This document shows, piece after piece, positions 12,911 through 23,709 of a stretch of DNA of 64,000 bases. Origin of the DNA: Misgurnus anguillicaudatus (taxonomy: Eukaryota; Chordata; Actinopteri; Cypriniformes; Cobitidae); the NCBI RefSeq assembly GCF_027580225.2, contig NC_073348.2, positions 23,876,001 through 23,940,000 on the forward strand. The letters run 5' to 3'. Position 1 is the stretch's first letter. Each line of letters starts with the position of its first letter. Position numbers and translations under genes: made by a program. The notes beneath the pieces are model-generated. The model ran no database searches. It saw nothing but the letters and a program-made list of their open reading frames with translations, and was not told where the DNA came from.

Positions 12911-13008
12911 TCGTCCGTCGACGCTGAGAAAAACATTAAATTAGTAGGCCTATGCATTAGCAGTTACTGTTGGGCACTTAAACTGTAAGGAACATCATCT
13001 CTCCAAAT

Positions 13009-15417
13009 ATGGACAACGGATTTTCACTTTCTTTTTGTGCGTGCATCGTGGCTCTCTTTGTCTTTCCTATGAGAATCTATTGTGCCGATCTCACCTACAA
13101 TGTTCAAGAAGAAACGAAGCGTAATTATGTGATTGGAAACGTAGCCAAAGATCTCAGGATTGATGTCAAACAATTATCTACTCGTAAGGCTCGGATTGAA
13201 ACGGAGGACGTCGGCAAACGGTATTGTGATATTAAACTAAATTCTGGTGATTTAATCATAGCAGAAACAATAGACCGTGAAGAGATTTGTGGTTCTCAAA
13301 TTCCCTGCATTCTCAGTTACGAGCTTGTTGTAGAAAATCCTCTTGAAGTGCATCGCATATTTCTGCAAATTCAGGATATAAACGACAACGCACCGCGATT
13401 TCCAAATGAGCGCATTAACTTTGAAATCACAGAAGCAGCAGTTAAAGGCCAGCGATTCCGTTTGGATGAGGCACATGATTCAGACATTGGACATAACGCA
13501 GTGAAGAGCTACTCACTACAGAAAAATGAACATTTTATATTGAATGTAGACGACTCTGCAGATGGAGGAAAATACGCTGAACTCGTACTGGAAAATGAAC
13601 TGGATCGTGAACAACAGAAGGAAATAGAAATGATACTCACAGCAACTGATGGTGGTACACCACAGAGATCTGGTACTGCTGTCATACACATTACTGTTTT
13701 AGATATTAATGATAATTTACCAGTATTCAGTCAGTCTGTTTATAAGGTTACTCTGCCTGAAAATACACCGTCAGGTACATCAGTAATCACAGTGAGTGCC
13801 ACAGATGCTGATGAAGGTCCAAACGGCGATGTATCTTATGAATTTAGCAGGATATCAGACAAAGCTGCGAAAATATTTTCTATTGATAGGACAACTGGAC
13901 AAATTTTGGTTATCGGAGAAATTGATTATGAAAAAGACAAAAAATATGAAATGGGAATACAAGCAAAAGATGCCTCTGGATTATCATCAACTGCTAAAGT
14001 GATCATAGATATAAGTGATGTAAATGACAATCCACCTATAATCATTCTGAAATCTTTGAATAACCCGATACCTGAGAATTCATTGCCAGGTACTGAGGTG
14101 GGTATCATTAATGTTCAAGACAAAGATTCAGGAGAAAATCGGCTGATTCGTTGCTCTGTTCAACAAAATGTTCCTTTCAAACTAAACCCATCTGTTAAAA
14201 ACTATTTCTCTCTAGTAACTACAAACACTCTCGATCGAGAGAAACAATCAGATTACAACATAACTGTCACAGCAACTGATGGAGGATCTCCACCATTATC
14301 CACCTCAATGACAATTCATTTATCTATCTCAGATGTGAATGACAATCCTCCTGTATTTGAGCAGCAGTCCTACAGTACTTATGTGACTGAAAACAACAAA
14401 CCAGGCACATCTGTTTGTTCAGTCAGTGCAAATGATCCAGACTGGAGGCAGAACGGCACTGTGCTTTACTCTCTGATATCCAGTGAGGTCAATGGTGTTC
14501 CAGTGTCCTCATTTTTATCTATAAATGGAGATACAGGAGTGATCCATGCTGTAAGATCATTTGACTATGAGCAGTTCAGAAACTTTACAGTCCAAGTTGT
14601 TGCCAGAGATAATGGCTCTCCACCTCTCAGCAGTAATGTGACTGTGAAAGTCTTCATAACAGATGAGAATGATAACTCTCCACAGATATTATATCCTGTT
14701 CCAGATGGAAAATCTCTAATGACTGAGATGATCCCTAAAGCGACTCTCTCAGGCTCTCTGGTCTCAAAGGTGATCGCTGTGGATGCTGACTCTGGACAGA
14801 ACGCATGGCTCTCCTATCAGATTGTGAAGTCTACTGATCCGGGACTTTTCAGCATTGGTCTCCATAGTGGAGAGATCAGAACACAACGAGACATTTCTGA
14901 ATCTGACAATATGAAGCAGAACCTCATCATTACAGTGAAGGATAACGGACAACCATATCTCTCTACAAACTGTGGTGTAAATTTACTAATTTCTGACAAC
15001 CCTTCTGAAGTTCCAGAACTTAAAGATATGACTTATGAGGAGAGCAACTCCAAATTAACGTCATACTTGATCATTGCATTAGTGTCCGTGTCCACCTTCT
15101 TCTTGACGTTCATTACATTGATTCTGGTCCTGAAGGTTTGTCGCAGGAGAAAGCCCAGACTGTTGTTTGATGGAGCAGTCGCTGTCCCCAGCGCTTATCT
15201 GCCTCCTAACTATGCAGAGGTTGATGGAGCAGGAACTCTCCGCAGTGCTTACAATTACGACACATATTTAACAACAGGATCGCGCACGAGTGACTTCAAG
15301 TTTGTTACATCATATAATGACAACACACTTCCTGCTGGTGGTACTCTGAAACAGGAACACAACAGACACTTTAACCCGAGCATGATATCTCTAGACCTTA
15401 CAGAAGATGATGATGAG
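13009..15417 (+). CDS. pcdhg: Protocadherin gamma-type variable exon 4, intact
   Basis: 803 codons. Signal peptide 1-25 ([20 protein letters not shown]..., mature N-terminus near ADLTYN). EC1 ends at DINDNAP (123-129), EC2 at DINDNLP (232-238), EC3 at DVNDNPP (337-343), EC4 at DVNDNPP (442-448) and EC5 at DENDNSP (552-558). EC6 runs to about 665, the membrane helix is about 686-708, and a KVCRRRKPR stop-transfer begins the 95-residue tail. The exon ends GAT GAG before GTAAGA. EC1 has Cys-x5-Cys (CGSQIPC). Small differences from its neighbours in EC6 ([18 protein letters not shown]) and EC2 (NVDDSADGG). The leader and signal peptide are almost identical to those of exons 5 and 6, which points to recent tandem duplication. 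Confidence 0.96.
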
Positions 15418-17388
15418 GTAAGAGAGGCTTAACATCTCTGGAGTGTGTTTTCTGTATAATGACGTAAATCACTGCTTAAGCACCATACGATTGATCATTG
15501 GAAAAAGTTGCTAGTCACAACTTTCATGAAAACATGTTAACTTTGTTGCTCATGTGTTGTTGGAATCACTTATTCATTAGTTAGAGACCGAATACTGTCA
15601 GATTATTGTTGTAAATAATAAACATAGTATCTAAGGAGTACTTTTCTTCTACTTTTGTTTTCCTTTGTTTTACTTTATTGTCTGATATTTCATTCATTCG
15701 CAAGATCCCTCTTAAGACCTTCTGGCGTAGGGATGACTGGGGATGATTGTCCCATTTTTGTTTTTGTAGAGTTGTTTTTAGCCAGTGTGTTCAAAATGTG
15801 ATTCACACTATCTGCTATAAAAATACTACAGAAAATGCATGTTTAGTTTTAAACAAGAGGAGTAAAATGTGATAATGCACCCCATAATCAAGATTAGTTC
15901 AACCTCTGTTGAAATTTATCAATATGACATCCAGAATGACACAGGGCTCTGGTTCTCATATGTAAAACATGGACGAAATAAGTAAAGCACATAAGGTGCT
16001 TTGTAACTTGCACCTGATTGAAAAAATTGGAAGTACTACAACTGACTTGACCTGTGTATCAACCATTCAAGGTTTCTCATAAGTCCTTCAGTGAGACAGA
16101 GTTATGAGGTCACCTGCAGGACGACTGGCAAATGTCACCTAAACTTTACCTCTGTTCAATAGATTTTTAAAATTATGTTTTATGTTTCTTCATAAATGTG
16201 TTCGTTTATATGTTTGAATGAATTTAACATAGAAGAAAAAATGAAATTAATGCCTAAATTAAAAGACTATCAACTGCTGCTGCATTTTAAGTGAGAGAAT
16301 AAATTTTTTTAGATGGGAAAATAAAGAATAAATTAAAACGAAATGTGTAAATGACAGTCACCATCATTTAAGTTCAGAGGGCATGCTGCCTGACGAAAGC
16401 ATTTACTGTACTCATTACTTGGTGATTGTCTCTTTCTTTCTTTTAAGGGGTATATTTCATAAGGCCTTAGGCGTTAAGATATTCAACGAATATTTTGTCA
16501 CCAGAATCAATTAATCAAAAAGTTGTTGCATATTCCAAAAGAACTGCAAAATACATTGCACAATGAATTGCGCCCTTACTAAATATGGATATATTGCTTT
16601 ACATTGCACAATAAATTATTAAAACATATGATTAGATATTATTAAACAATTTTACAACATGCACATAAGGTTAATATAATAATCCTGACTAAACATTTAT
16701 AAAAACCAGGGTGTAACAGTTATGAGACATTAACATTGCAGCACTTGACAAATGAATATCGACTCGTGAGTAGCACTTAAAGCACAGCATCAAGTGAAAT
16801 GTTAAGTGGATTTTTGGGAACGCACTCAGCAATTAACGAACATTGTAAAATCGCCCTTAGAAAATGCTGTAAAGAACTCAGATTCATCGTTTTCTATTTA
16901 TACGATTGCAATACCATGGTACATTTTATATTAAAGTGGAAAATCTAAAAACACACTTCTTTAAAATATATAAAGACACATTTTACTGCAGTGTTGAAAA
17001 GAAAACTTTTTTAATTAACGGATTTATTGCCAAATATTTTATGACAAAATATGTTGCACATCAAACACATTTTTGACATCACCAACATAACGAATTAAAT
17101 CGCTGCATTTAGCAATTTTGGAAAGATGTTTACATTAATTAGGATATAATTTATCTCTCATGTATGTTTTTTGTCAGCCTTTATCAGTCTTTCAAGACTA
17201 TTCCTTAATTAGCTGATACTTACAAAATACACAGTATTTTTATTAAAATAGATAAATAGATTAATTTAATCAATTGATTGAGTATTGGTTAGTTGATAAA
17301 TAAAACACTTATTTTAGTTTATCAAATAATTTTGAAATAGCTTAACACTTATTATTTTTCACAAATTTTCTCTGCGAAATCACCCGTT

Positions 17389-17415
17389 TTCAGCACCACA
17401 AACGCGGACAGCGCC
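17389..17415 (+). promoter_or_regulatory. RE1/NRSE-like element, 8-nt spacer, upstream of exon 5
   Basis: Same halves and the same ACAAACGC spacer as before exon 4. It stays intact although the exon it precedes carries a nonsense codon. Confidence 0.75.
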
Positions 17416-17597
17416 CACAGTCCTAACTAACTTTTAAGCTTTTAAACGAACGAACTTTACCTTTCTAATATCAAATAGGAACTTCAATTTAGATTACTTT
17501 AAATAATAAGAAATGAGCCTCTCTAAGGAAATAGAAAATTATCTTTAACTCTATTTATTCCTTTCGGATTTTACAAATGATGCAATAAAAAGAAAAT

Positions 17598-17619
17598 ACT
17601 GAGAGTGTCGCTATTCACC
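17598..17619 (+). promoter_or_regulatory. CSE-type promoter core of exon 5
   Basis: GAGTGTCGCTATTCACC, unchanged from exons 4 and 6; TATA-like stretch follows. Confidence 0.8.
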
Positions 17620-17701
17620 AAGAATGTAGAGTGATGTGTATCTCCTCCTACATTTAATATATTCAACCGCAGCTCTGTCTGTTAAAATAAACCTTTACAA
17701 A

Positions 17702-17710
17702 ATGGAGTAG
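17702..17710 (+). promoter_or_regulatory. Minimal uORF ATG GAG TAG, exon 5 leader
   Basis: ACAAAATGG context, 107 nt before the main ATG, followed by TCGTCC. Confidence 0.5.
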
Positions 17711-17808
17711 TCGTCCTCCGACGCTGAGAAAAACATTAAATTAGTAGGCCTGTGCATTAGCAGTTACTGTTGGGCAATTAAACTGTAAGGAACATCATCT
17801 CTCCAAAT

Positions 17809-20217
17809 ATGGACAACGGATTTTCACTTTCTTTTTGTGCGTGCATCGTGGCTCTCTTTGTCTTTCCTATCAGAATCTATTGTGCCGATCTCACCTACAA
17901 TGTTCAAGAAGAAACGAAGCGTCATTATGTGATTGGAAACGTAGCCAAAGATCTCAGGATTGATGTAAAACAATTATCTACTCGGAAGGCTCGGATAGAA
18001 ACAGAGGACGTCGGCAAACGGTATTGTGATATTAATCTAAATTCCGGTGATTTAATCATAGCAGAGACAATAGACCGGGAAGAGCTTTGTGGTTCTCAAA
18101 TTCCCTGCATTCTCAGTTACTAGCTTGTTGTGGAAAATCCTCTTGAAGTGCATCGCATATTTCTGCAAATTCATGATATAAATGACAACGCACCGCGATT
18201 TCCAAATGAGCGCATTAACTTTGAAATCAGAGAATCAGCAGATAAAGGCCAGCGATTCCGTTTGGATGAGGCACATGATTCAGACATTGGACATAACGCA
18301 GTGAAGAGCTACTCACTACAGAAAAATGAACATTTCATATTGACTGTACATGATACTGCAGATGGAGGAAAATACGCCGAACTCGTACTGGAAAATGAAC
18401 TGGATCGTGAGCAACAGAAGGAGATAGATATGATACTCACAGCAACTGATGGTGGTACACCACAGAGATCTGGTACTGCTGTCATACACATTACTGTTCT
18501 AGATGCTAATGATAATGTACCAGTATTCAGTCAGTCTGTTTATAAGGTTACGCTGCTTGAAAATACACCGTCAGGTACATCAGTAATCACAGTGAGTGCC
18601 ACAGATGCTGATGAAGGTCCAAACGGCGATGTATCTTATGAATTTAGCAGGATATCAGATAAAGCTGCGAAAATATTTTCTATTGATAGGACAACCGGAC
18701 AAATTTTGGTAATCGGAGAAATTGATTATGAAAAAGACAAGAAATATGAAATGGGAATACAAGCAAAAGATGCCTCTGGATTATCATCAACTGCTAAAGT
18801 AATCATAGATATAAGTGATGTGAATGACAATCCACCTATAATCATTCTGAAATCTTTGAATAACCCGATACCTGAGAATTCATTGCCAGGTACTGAAGTG
18901 GGTATCATTAATGTTCAAGACAAAGATTCAGGAGAAAATCGGCAGATTCGTTGTTCTGTTCAGCAAAATGTTCCTTTCAAACTAAACCCGTCTGTTAAAA
19001 ACTATTTCTCTCTAGTAACTACAAACACTCTCGATCGAGAGAAACAATCAGATTACAATATAACTGTCACAGCAAGTGATGGAGGATCTCCACCATTATC
19101 CACCTCCATGACAATTAATTTATCTATCTCAGATGTGAATGACAATCCTCCTGTATTTGAACAGCAATCCTACAGTACTTATGTGACTGAAAACAACAAA
19201 CCAGGCACATCTGTTTGTTCAGTCAGTGCAAATGATCCAGACTGGAGGCAGAACGGCACTGTACTTTACTCTCTGATATCCAGTGAGGTCAATGGTGTTC
19301 CAGTGTCCTCATTTTTATCTATTAATGGAGATACAGGAGTGATCCATGCTGTAAGATCATTTGACTATGAGCAGTTCAGAAACTTTTCAGTCCAAGTTGT
19401 TGCCAGAGATAATGGCTCTCCACCTCTCAGCAGTAATGTGACTGTGAAAGTCTTCATAACAGATGAGAATGATAACTCTCCACAGATATTATATCCTGTT
19501 CCAGATGGAAAATCTCTAATGACTGAGATGATCCCTAAAGCGACTCTCTCAGGCTCTCTGGTCTCAAAGGTGATCGCTGTGGATGCTGACTCTGGACAGA
19601 ACGCATGGCTCTCCTATCAGATTCTGAAGTCTACTGATCCGGGACTTTTCGGCATTGGCCTCCATACTGGAGAGATCAGAACACAACGAGACATTTCTGA
19701 ATCTGACAATATGAAGCAGAACCTCATTATTTCAGTGAAGGATAACGGACAACCATCTCTCTCTACAACCTGTGCTGTAAATCTACTAATTTCTGACAAC
19801 CCTTCTGAAGTTCCAGAACTTAAAGATATGACTTATGAGGAGAGCAACTCCAAATTAACATCATACTTGATCATTGCATTAGTGTCCGTGTCCACCTTCT
19901 TCCTGACGTTCATTACATTGATTCTGGTCCTGAAGGTTTGTCGCAGGAGAAAGCCCAGACTGTTGTTTGATGGAGCAGTCGCTGTCCCCAGCGCTTATCT
20001 GCCTCCTAACTATGCAGAGGTTGATGGAGCAGGAACTCTCCGCAGTGCTTACAATTACGACACATATTTAACAACAGGATCCCGCACGAGTGACTTTAAG
20101 TTTGTTACATCATATAATGACAACACACTTCCTGCTGGTGGTACTCTGAAACAGGAACACAACAGACACTTTAACCCAAGCATGATATCTCTAGACCTTA
20201 CAGAAGATGATGATGAG
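17809..20217 (+). pseudogene. pcdhg: Protocadherin gamma-type variable exon 5, single nonsense codon
   Basis: The exon has the full 803-codon length and no indels, but codon 105, near the end of EC1, is TAG (18121-18123) where exons 4 and 6 have GAG. One G-to-T change therefore ends the protein after 104 residues, within EC1. Everything after it (EC2-EC6, helix, tail, donor at 20218) is intact. Promoter elements are intact too. EC2-EC3 closely match exon 4 ([21 protein letters not shown]). EC6 shares [19 protein letters not shown] with exon 6 rather than exon 4, a mosaic pattern that suggests gene conversion. It may be a recent null allele, a polymorphism or a base-call error. Confidence 0.85.
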
Positions 20218-20876
20218 GTAAGAGAGGCTTATCTTCTCTGGAGTCTGTTTTCCGTATAATGACGTAAATCGCTGCTTAAGCACCATACATACGATTTATC
20301 AATGGAGAAACTTGCTAGTCACAACTTTCATGAAAACATGTTAACTTTGTTGCTCATTTGTTTTTGGAATCACTTATTCATTAGTTAGAGATCGATTACT
20401 GTCAGATTATTGTTGTAAATAATAAACATAGTATCTAAGAAGTACTTTTCTTCTACTTTTGTTTTACTTTATTGTCTGACATTTCATTCATTCGCAAGAT
20501 TCCTCTAAAGACATTCTGACGTAGTGATGACTGGGGATGATTGTCCCATTTTTTACTTTTTTGTCTTTGTTGTTGAGTTGTTTTAAGGTAGTGTGTTCAA
20601 AATGTGATTCACACTATCTGTCATAAAATTACATAACTGTTATCTTTGGAGCACAAACAGAAAATGCATGTTTAGTTTCAAACAAGAGGAGTGAAATGTG
20701 ACAATGCACCCCATAATCCAGATTTGTTCAACCTCTGTTGAAATGTATCAATATGACATACACCGTGTCTGCCACAGGGCTCTGGTTTCTCATATGTGAA
20801 ACATAGACTAAACTAAGCATATGTGAAGCACATAAGGTGATTTGTAAGTTGCACCTGATTTAAAAAATTGGAAGTA

Positions 20877-21295
20877 CACTGTAAAAAAAATCCATAGAAA
20901 TTGCAGCTGGGTTGCCGGTAATTTACCGTAGATTTACATTTATGTTTTTTACTGGCAACATTTTGTTCAAAATTAAATGAGCATTAAACATTTATAAGTC
21001 TTTATCTTTACAGAGTAAAACTAAAAAAACAGCATCAAGCAAAACATTCTGGGAAACAAAATCTGGAGCAAAAAACAGAAAAAGGTTGATGATGATTTCT
21101 GGTTCCCAGAATGCTTTGCATGAGGCTGTTTTTGTATAGTTTTATTCTGTAAAGATGAAGAATTGTTAATATTTAAAATGTATTTAACTCTGAAAAAAAC
21201 TCTTGCCAGCAAATAACATAAATGTAAATCCACGGTAACTTACCGGCAACCCAGCTGCAATAACATTGTAATTTCTACGGAATTTTTTTACAGTG
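20877..21295. mobile_element. Foldback MITE, CACTG...CAGTG ends, TA target duplication
   Basis: A 419-bp element whose two arms (about 20877-21070 and 21095-21295) are near-perfect reverse complements. It starts CACTGTAAAAAAA and ends TTTTTTTACAGTG. TA flanks both ends (20875-20876, 21296-21297). The equivalent spots in the 3-4 and 4-5 spacers read GGAAGTACTACAACTG without the element, so they act as empty sites and define the boundaries. The TA duplication suits a Tc1/mariner-type mobiliser; no transposase is encoded. Confidence 0.85.
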
Positions 21296-21971
21296 TACTA
21301 CAACTGACTTGACCTGTGTATCAACCATTCAAAGTTTTTCCTAAGTCCTTCAGTGAGACAGAGTTATGAGGTCACCTGCAGCACGACTGATAGATGTCAC
21401 CTAAACTTTACTCCTCAAAAGAAATTTAAAATGATGTTTTATGTTTCTTCATAAATTTGTTCATTTATATGTTTGAAGAATGACTTAGAAGGAAAACTGA
21501 AATAAACGCCAAAATTAAAAAACTAACAACTGCTGCTGCATTTTAAGTGAGAGAATAAGCTTAAAAAAATGGCCAACATGCTTTACAAATGGCAAAATAA
21601 AGGATAAACTAAAACAAAATGTGTAAATGACAGTCACCATCATGCAAGTTCAGAGTGAATGCTGCCTGATGAAAGCATTTACTGTACTCAGTGTACTTGG
21701 CGATTGTGTCTTTCTTTATTTTATAGGGTGTATTTCATAAGGCATTGAGATATTCAACAAATATTTTGTCACCATAATTAATTAATCAAAACAGTTTATA
21801 ATGACGTTGTTGCATGTTCCCAAAGAACTGCAAAATACATTGCACAATGAAATGCGTCTTACTTAATATGGAAATATTGCTTTACATTCACAATAAGTTA
21901 TTAAAACATAGATATTATTAAACAATTTTACCACATGCACATAAGGTGAATATAATAATTCTACCCAGTCT

Positions 21972-22486
21972 CCTGAGGTTGCGTATAAATAGCACGAAGT
22001 GTAAAACTCGTGCAATACATACGCCAAATTCCACTTTGGCGTGCATATGATACGCAAGTCCTTCCCATTCACTTAAACGGGGCATCTTTTTGTTGTTTTA
22101 TTTATTGGTTTCTCTTTTTTTTCTGTTTTTTAAACCATTTTCGCTTGGGTTTAGGGTTAGATTTTAGATTTGCTTAATAAGGTTATTTAATATACAGGTT
22201 TCTCAATGTTTTTGTCCATATTAAAGCCATGGTCGCTTGGAGTTGGGGTTAGAGTTGGGGTTTGGGTTAGGATGTCATTTTTATATAACAAAAAGTTGTT
22301 CTAACCCTAAACCCAAGCGAAAATGGTAAAAAAAAATAGCAAATAAATTGAGAAACCAATAAATAAAACGACAAAAAAGATGCCCCGTTTAAGTGAATGG
22401 GAAGGACTTGCGTATCATATGCACGCCAAAGTGGAATTTGGCGTATGTATTGCACGAGTTTTACACTTCGTGCTATTTATACGCAT
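21972..22486. mobile_element. Foldback MITE 2 with long inverted arms
   Basis: Inverted arms pair from GCGTATAAATAGCACG (from 21981) to CGTGCTATTTATACGC (to 22484), each about 160 nt. The middle carries TTAGGGTT-like and GGGTTTGGGTT-like tracts. The empty site in the 4-5 spacer (ATAATCCTGAC near 16682) shows an insertion with a 3-4-nt duplication (AAT or TAAT). About 20 nt at the left end (CTACCCAGTCTCCTGAGGTT) are not mirrored on the right. No coding content. Confidence 0.75.
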
Positions 22487-23277
22487 TAATCCTGCCTAAA
22501 TATTTATAAAAAAACAGTATGTAACAGTTATGAGACATTAACATTCCAGCATTGACAAATGAATATCGACTCGTGAGTAGCACTTAAAGCACCGGGTCAA
22601 GCGAAATGATAATTTGATTTTTGGGAACGCACCCAGAAATTAACGAACGTTGTAAAATCGCTCTTAGAAAAATGCTTTAAAGAACTCAGATTCATCGTTT
22701 TCTATATCCATTCTATTCATACTTGCAATACCATGGTACATTTAATAATAAAGTGGGAAATCTATGAGAAACACACTTCTTAAGACACATTTTACTGCAG
22801 TGTTGAAAAGAAAACTTTTTTAATTAACGGATTTATTGCCAAATATTTGATGACATAATTTGTGCACTACACACACATTTTTGACGTCACCAATATAACG
22901 AAATAAATCGCTGCATTTAGCAATCTTGGAAAGAGGTTTACATTAATTAGGATATAATTTATCTCTCATGTATGTATTTTGTCAGCCTTTATCAGTCTTT
23001 GTCATAATGTCCACTTCTGTTATAATCCATTTTCAAATCAATCTATTTCTTTTCTGTCAGTTCCAACAGGGAAATAACTTTTCAAGGCTGTTTCTTAATA
23101 TCTGATACTTACAAAATACAGAGTATCTATTATTAAAATAGATAAATAGATTAATTTAATAAATTGATTGAATGTTGACTAGTTGATAAATAAAACAATT
23201 ATTTTAGTGTTCCAAATATTTTGAAATAGCTTAACACTTATTATGTTTCACAAATTTTCTCTGCGAAAGCATCCGTT

Positions 23278-23304
23278 TTCAGCACCACAAACGCGGACAG
23301 CGCC
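23278..23304 (+). promoter_or_regulatory. RE1/NRSE-like element, 8-nt spacer, upstream of exon 6
   Basis: Perfect halves TTCAGCACC and GGACAGCGCC with spacer ACAAACGC, about 200 nt before the CSE. Confidence 0.75.
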
Positions 23305-23498
23305 CACAGTCCTAACTAACTTTTGTACTTAAGCTTTTAAACGTACTAATATACTTTTCCTTTCTAATATCAAATAGGAACTTCAGTTTAGATTACTTTT
23401 TAAATAATAAGAAATGTGCCTCTTTAAGGAAATAGAAATTTGTCTTTAACTTAGTTTATTCCTTTCGGATTTTACAAATGATGCAATAAACAGAAAAT

Positions 23499-23520
23499 AC
23501 TGAGAGTGTCGCTATTCACC
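23499..23520 (+). promoter_or_regulatory. CSE-type promoter core of exon 6
   Basis: GAGTGTCGCTATTCACC with CGCT core; TATA-like stretch about 35 nt later. Confidence 0.8.
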
Positions 23521-23602
23521 AAGAATGTAGAGTGATGTGTATCTCCTCCTACATTTAATATATTCAACCGCAGCTCTGTCTGTTAAAATAAACCTTTACA
23601 AA

Positions 23603-23611
23603 ATGGAGTAG
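23603..23611 (+). promoter_or_regulatory. Minimal uORF ATG GAG TAG, exon 6 leader
   Basis: ACAAAATGG context, 107 nt before the main ATG. Confidence 0.5.
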
Positions 23612-23709
23612 TCGTCCGCCGACGCTGAGAAAAACATTAAATTAGTAGGCCTGTGCATTAGCAGTTACTGTTGGGAAATTAAACTGTGAAGAACATTACC
23701 TCTACAAAT

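Larger units (their letters stand above)
10052..13008. other. Intergenic spacer, exons 3-4 (tandem duplication unit)
   Basis: About 3 kb without a supported gene. It is homologous along most of its length to the exon 4-5 and 5-6 spacers, with shared blocks near 10335-10400, 10550-10640, 10720-10820 and 11545-12130. It preserves the empty sites of the two foldback elements found in the 5-6 spacer (near 10724 and 11770). Confidence 0.65.
15418..17808. other. Intergenic spacer, exons 4-5 (tandem duplication unit)
   Basis: About 2.4 kb, homologous to the 3-4 and 5-6 spacers but with small deletions. It holds the unoccupied target sites of both foldback elements of the next spacer (near 16039 and 16682). 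No gene is supported. Confidence 0.65.
20218..23709. other. Intergenic spacer, exons 5-6, with two foldback insertions
   Basis: About 3.5 kb, homologous to the 3-4 and 4-5 spacers apart from two foldback elements (20877-21295 and about 21972-22486), which account for most of the extra length. No gene is supported; short frames at 21021-21233, 21863-22072 and 22267-22455 on the - strand overlap the elements. Confidence 0.7.

Noticed and set aside
14226..14242. 14-nt perfect palindrome CTCTCGATCGAGAG in many group I exons
   Set aside because: It encodes the TLDRE calcium-ligand motif and is shared by descent; exon 1 lacks the palindrome (CTCTTGATCGAGAG) while keeping the protein.
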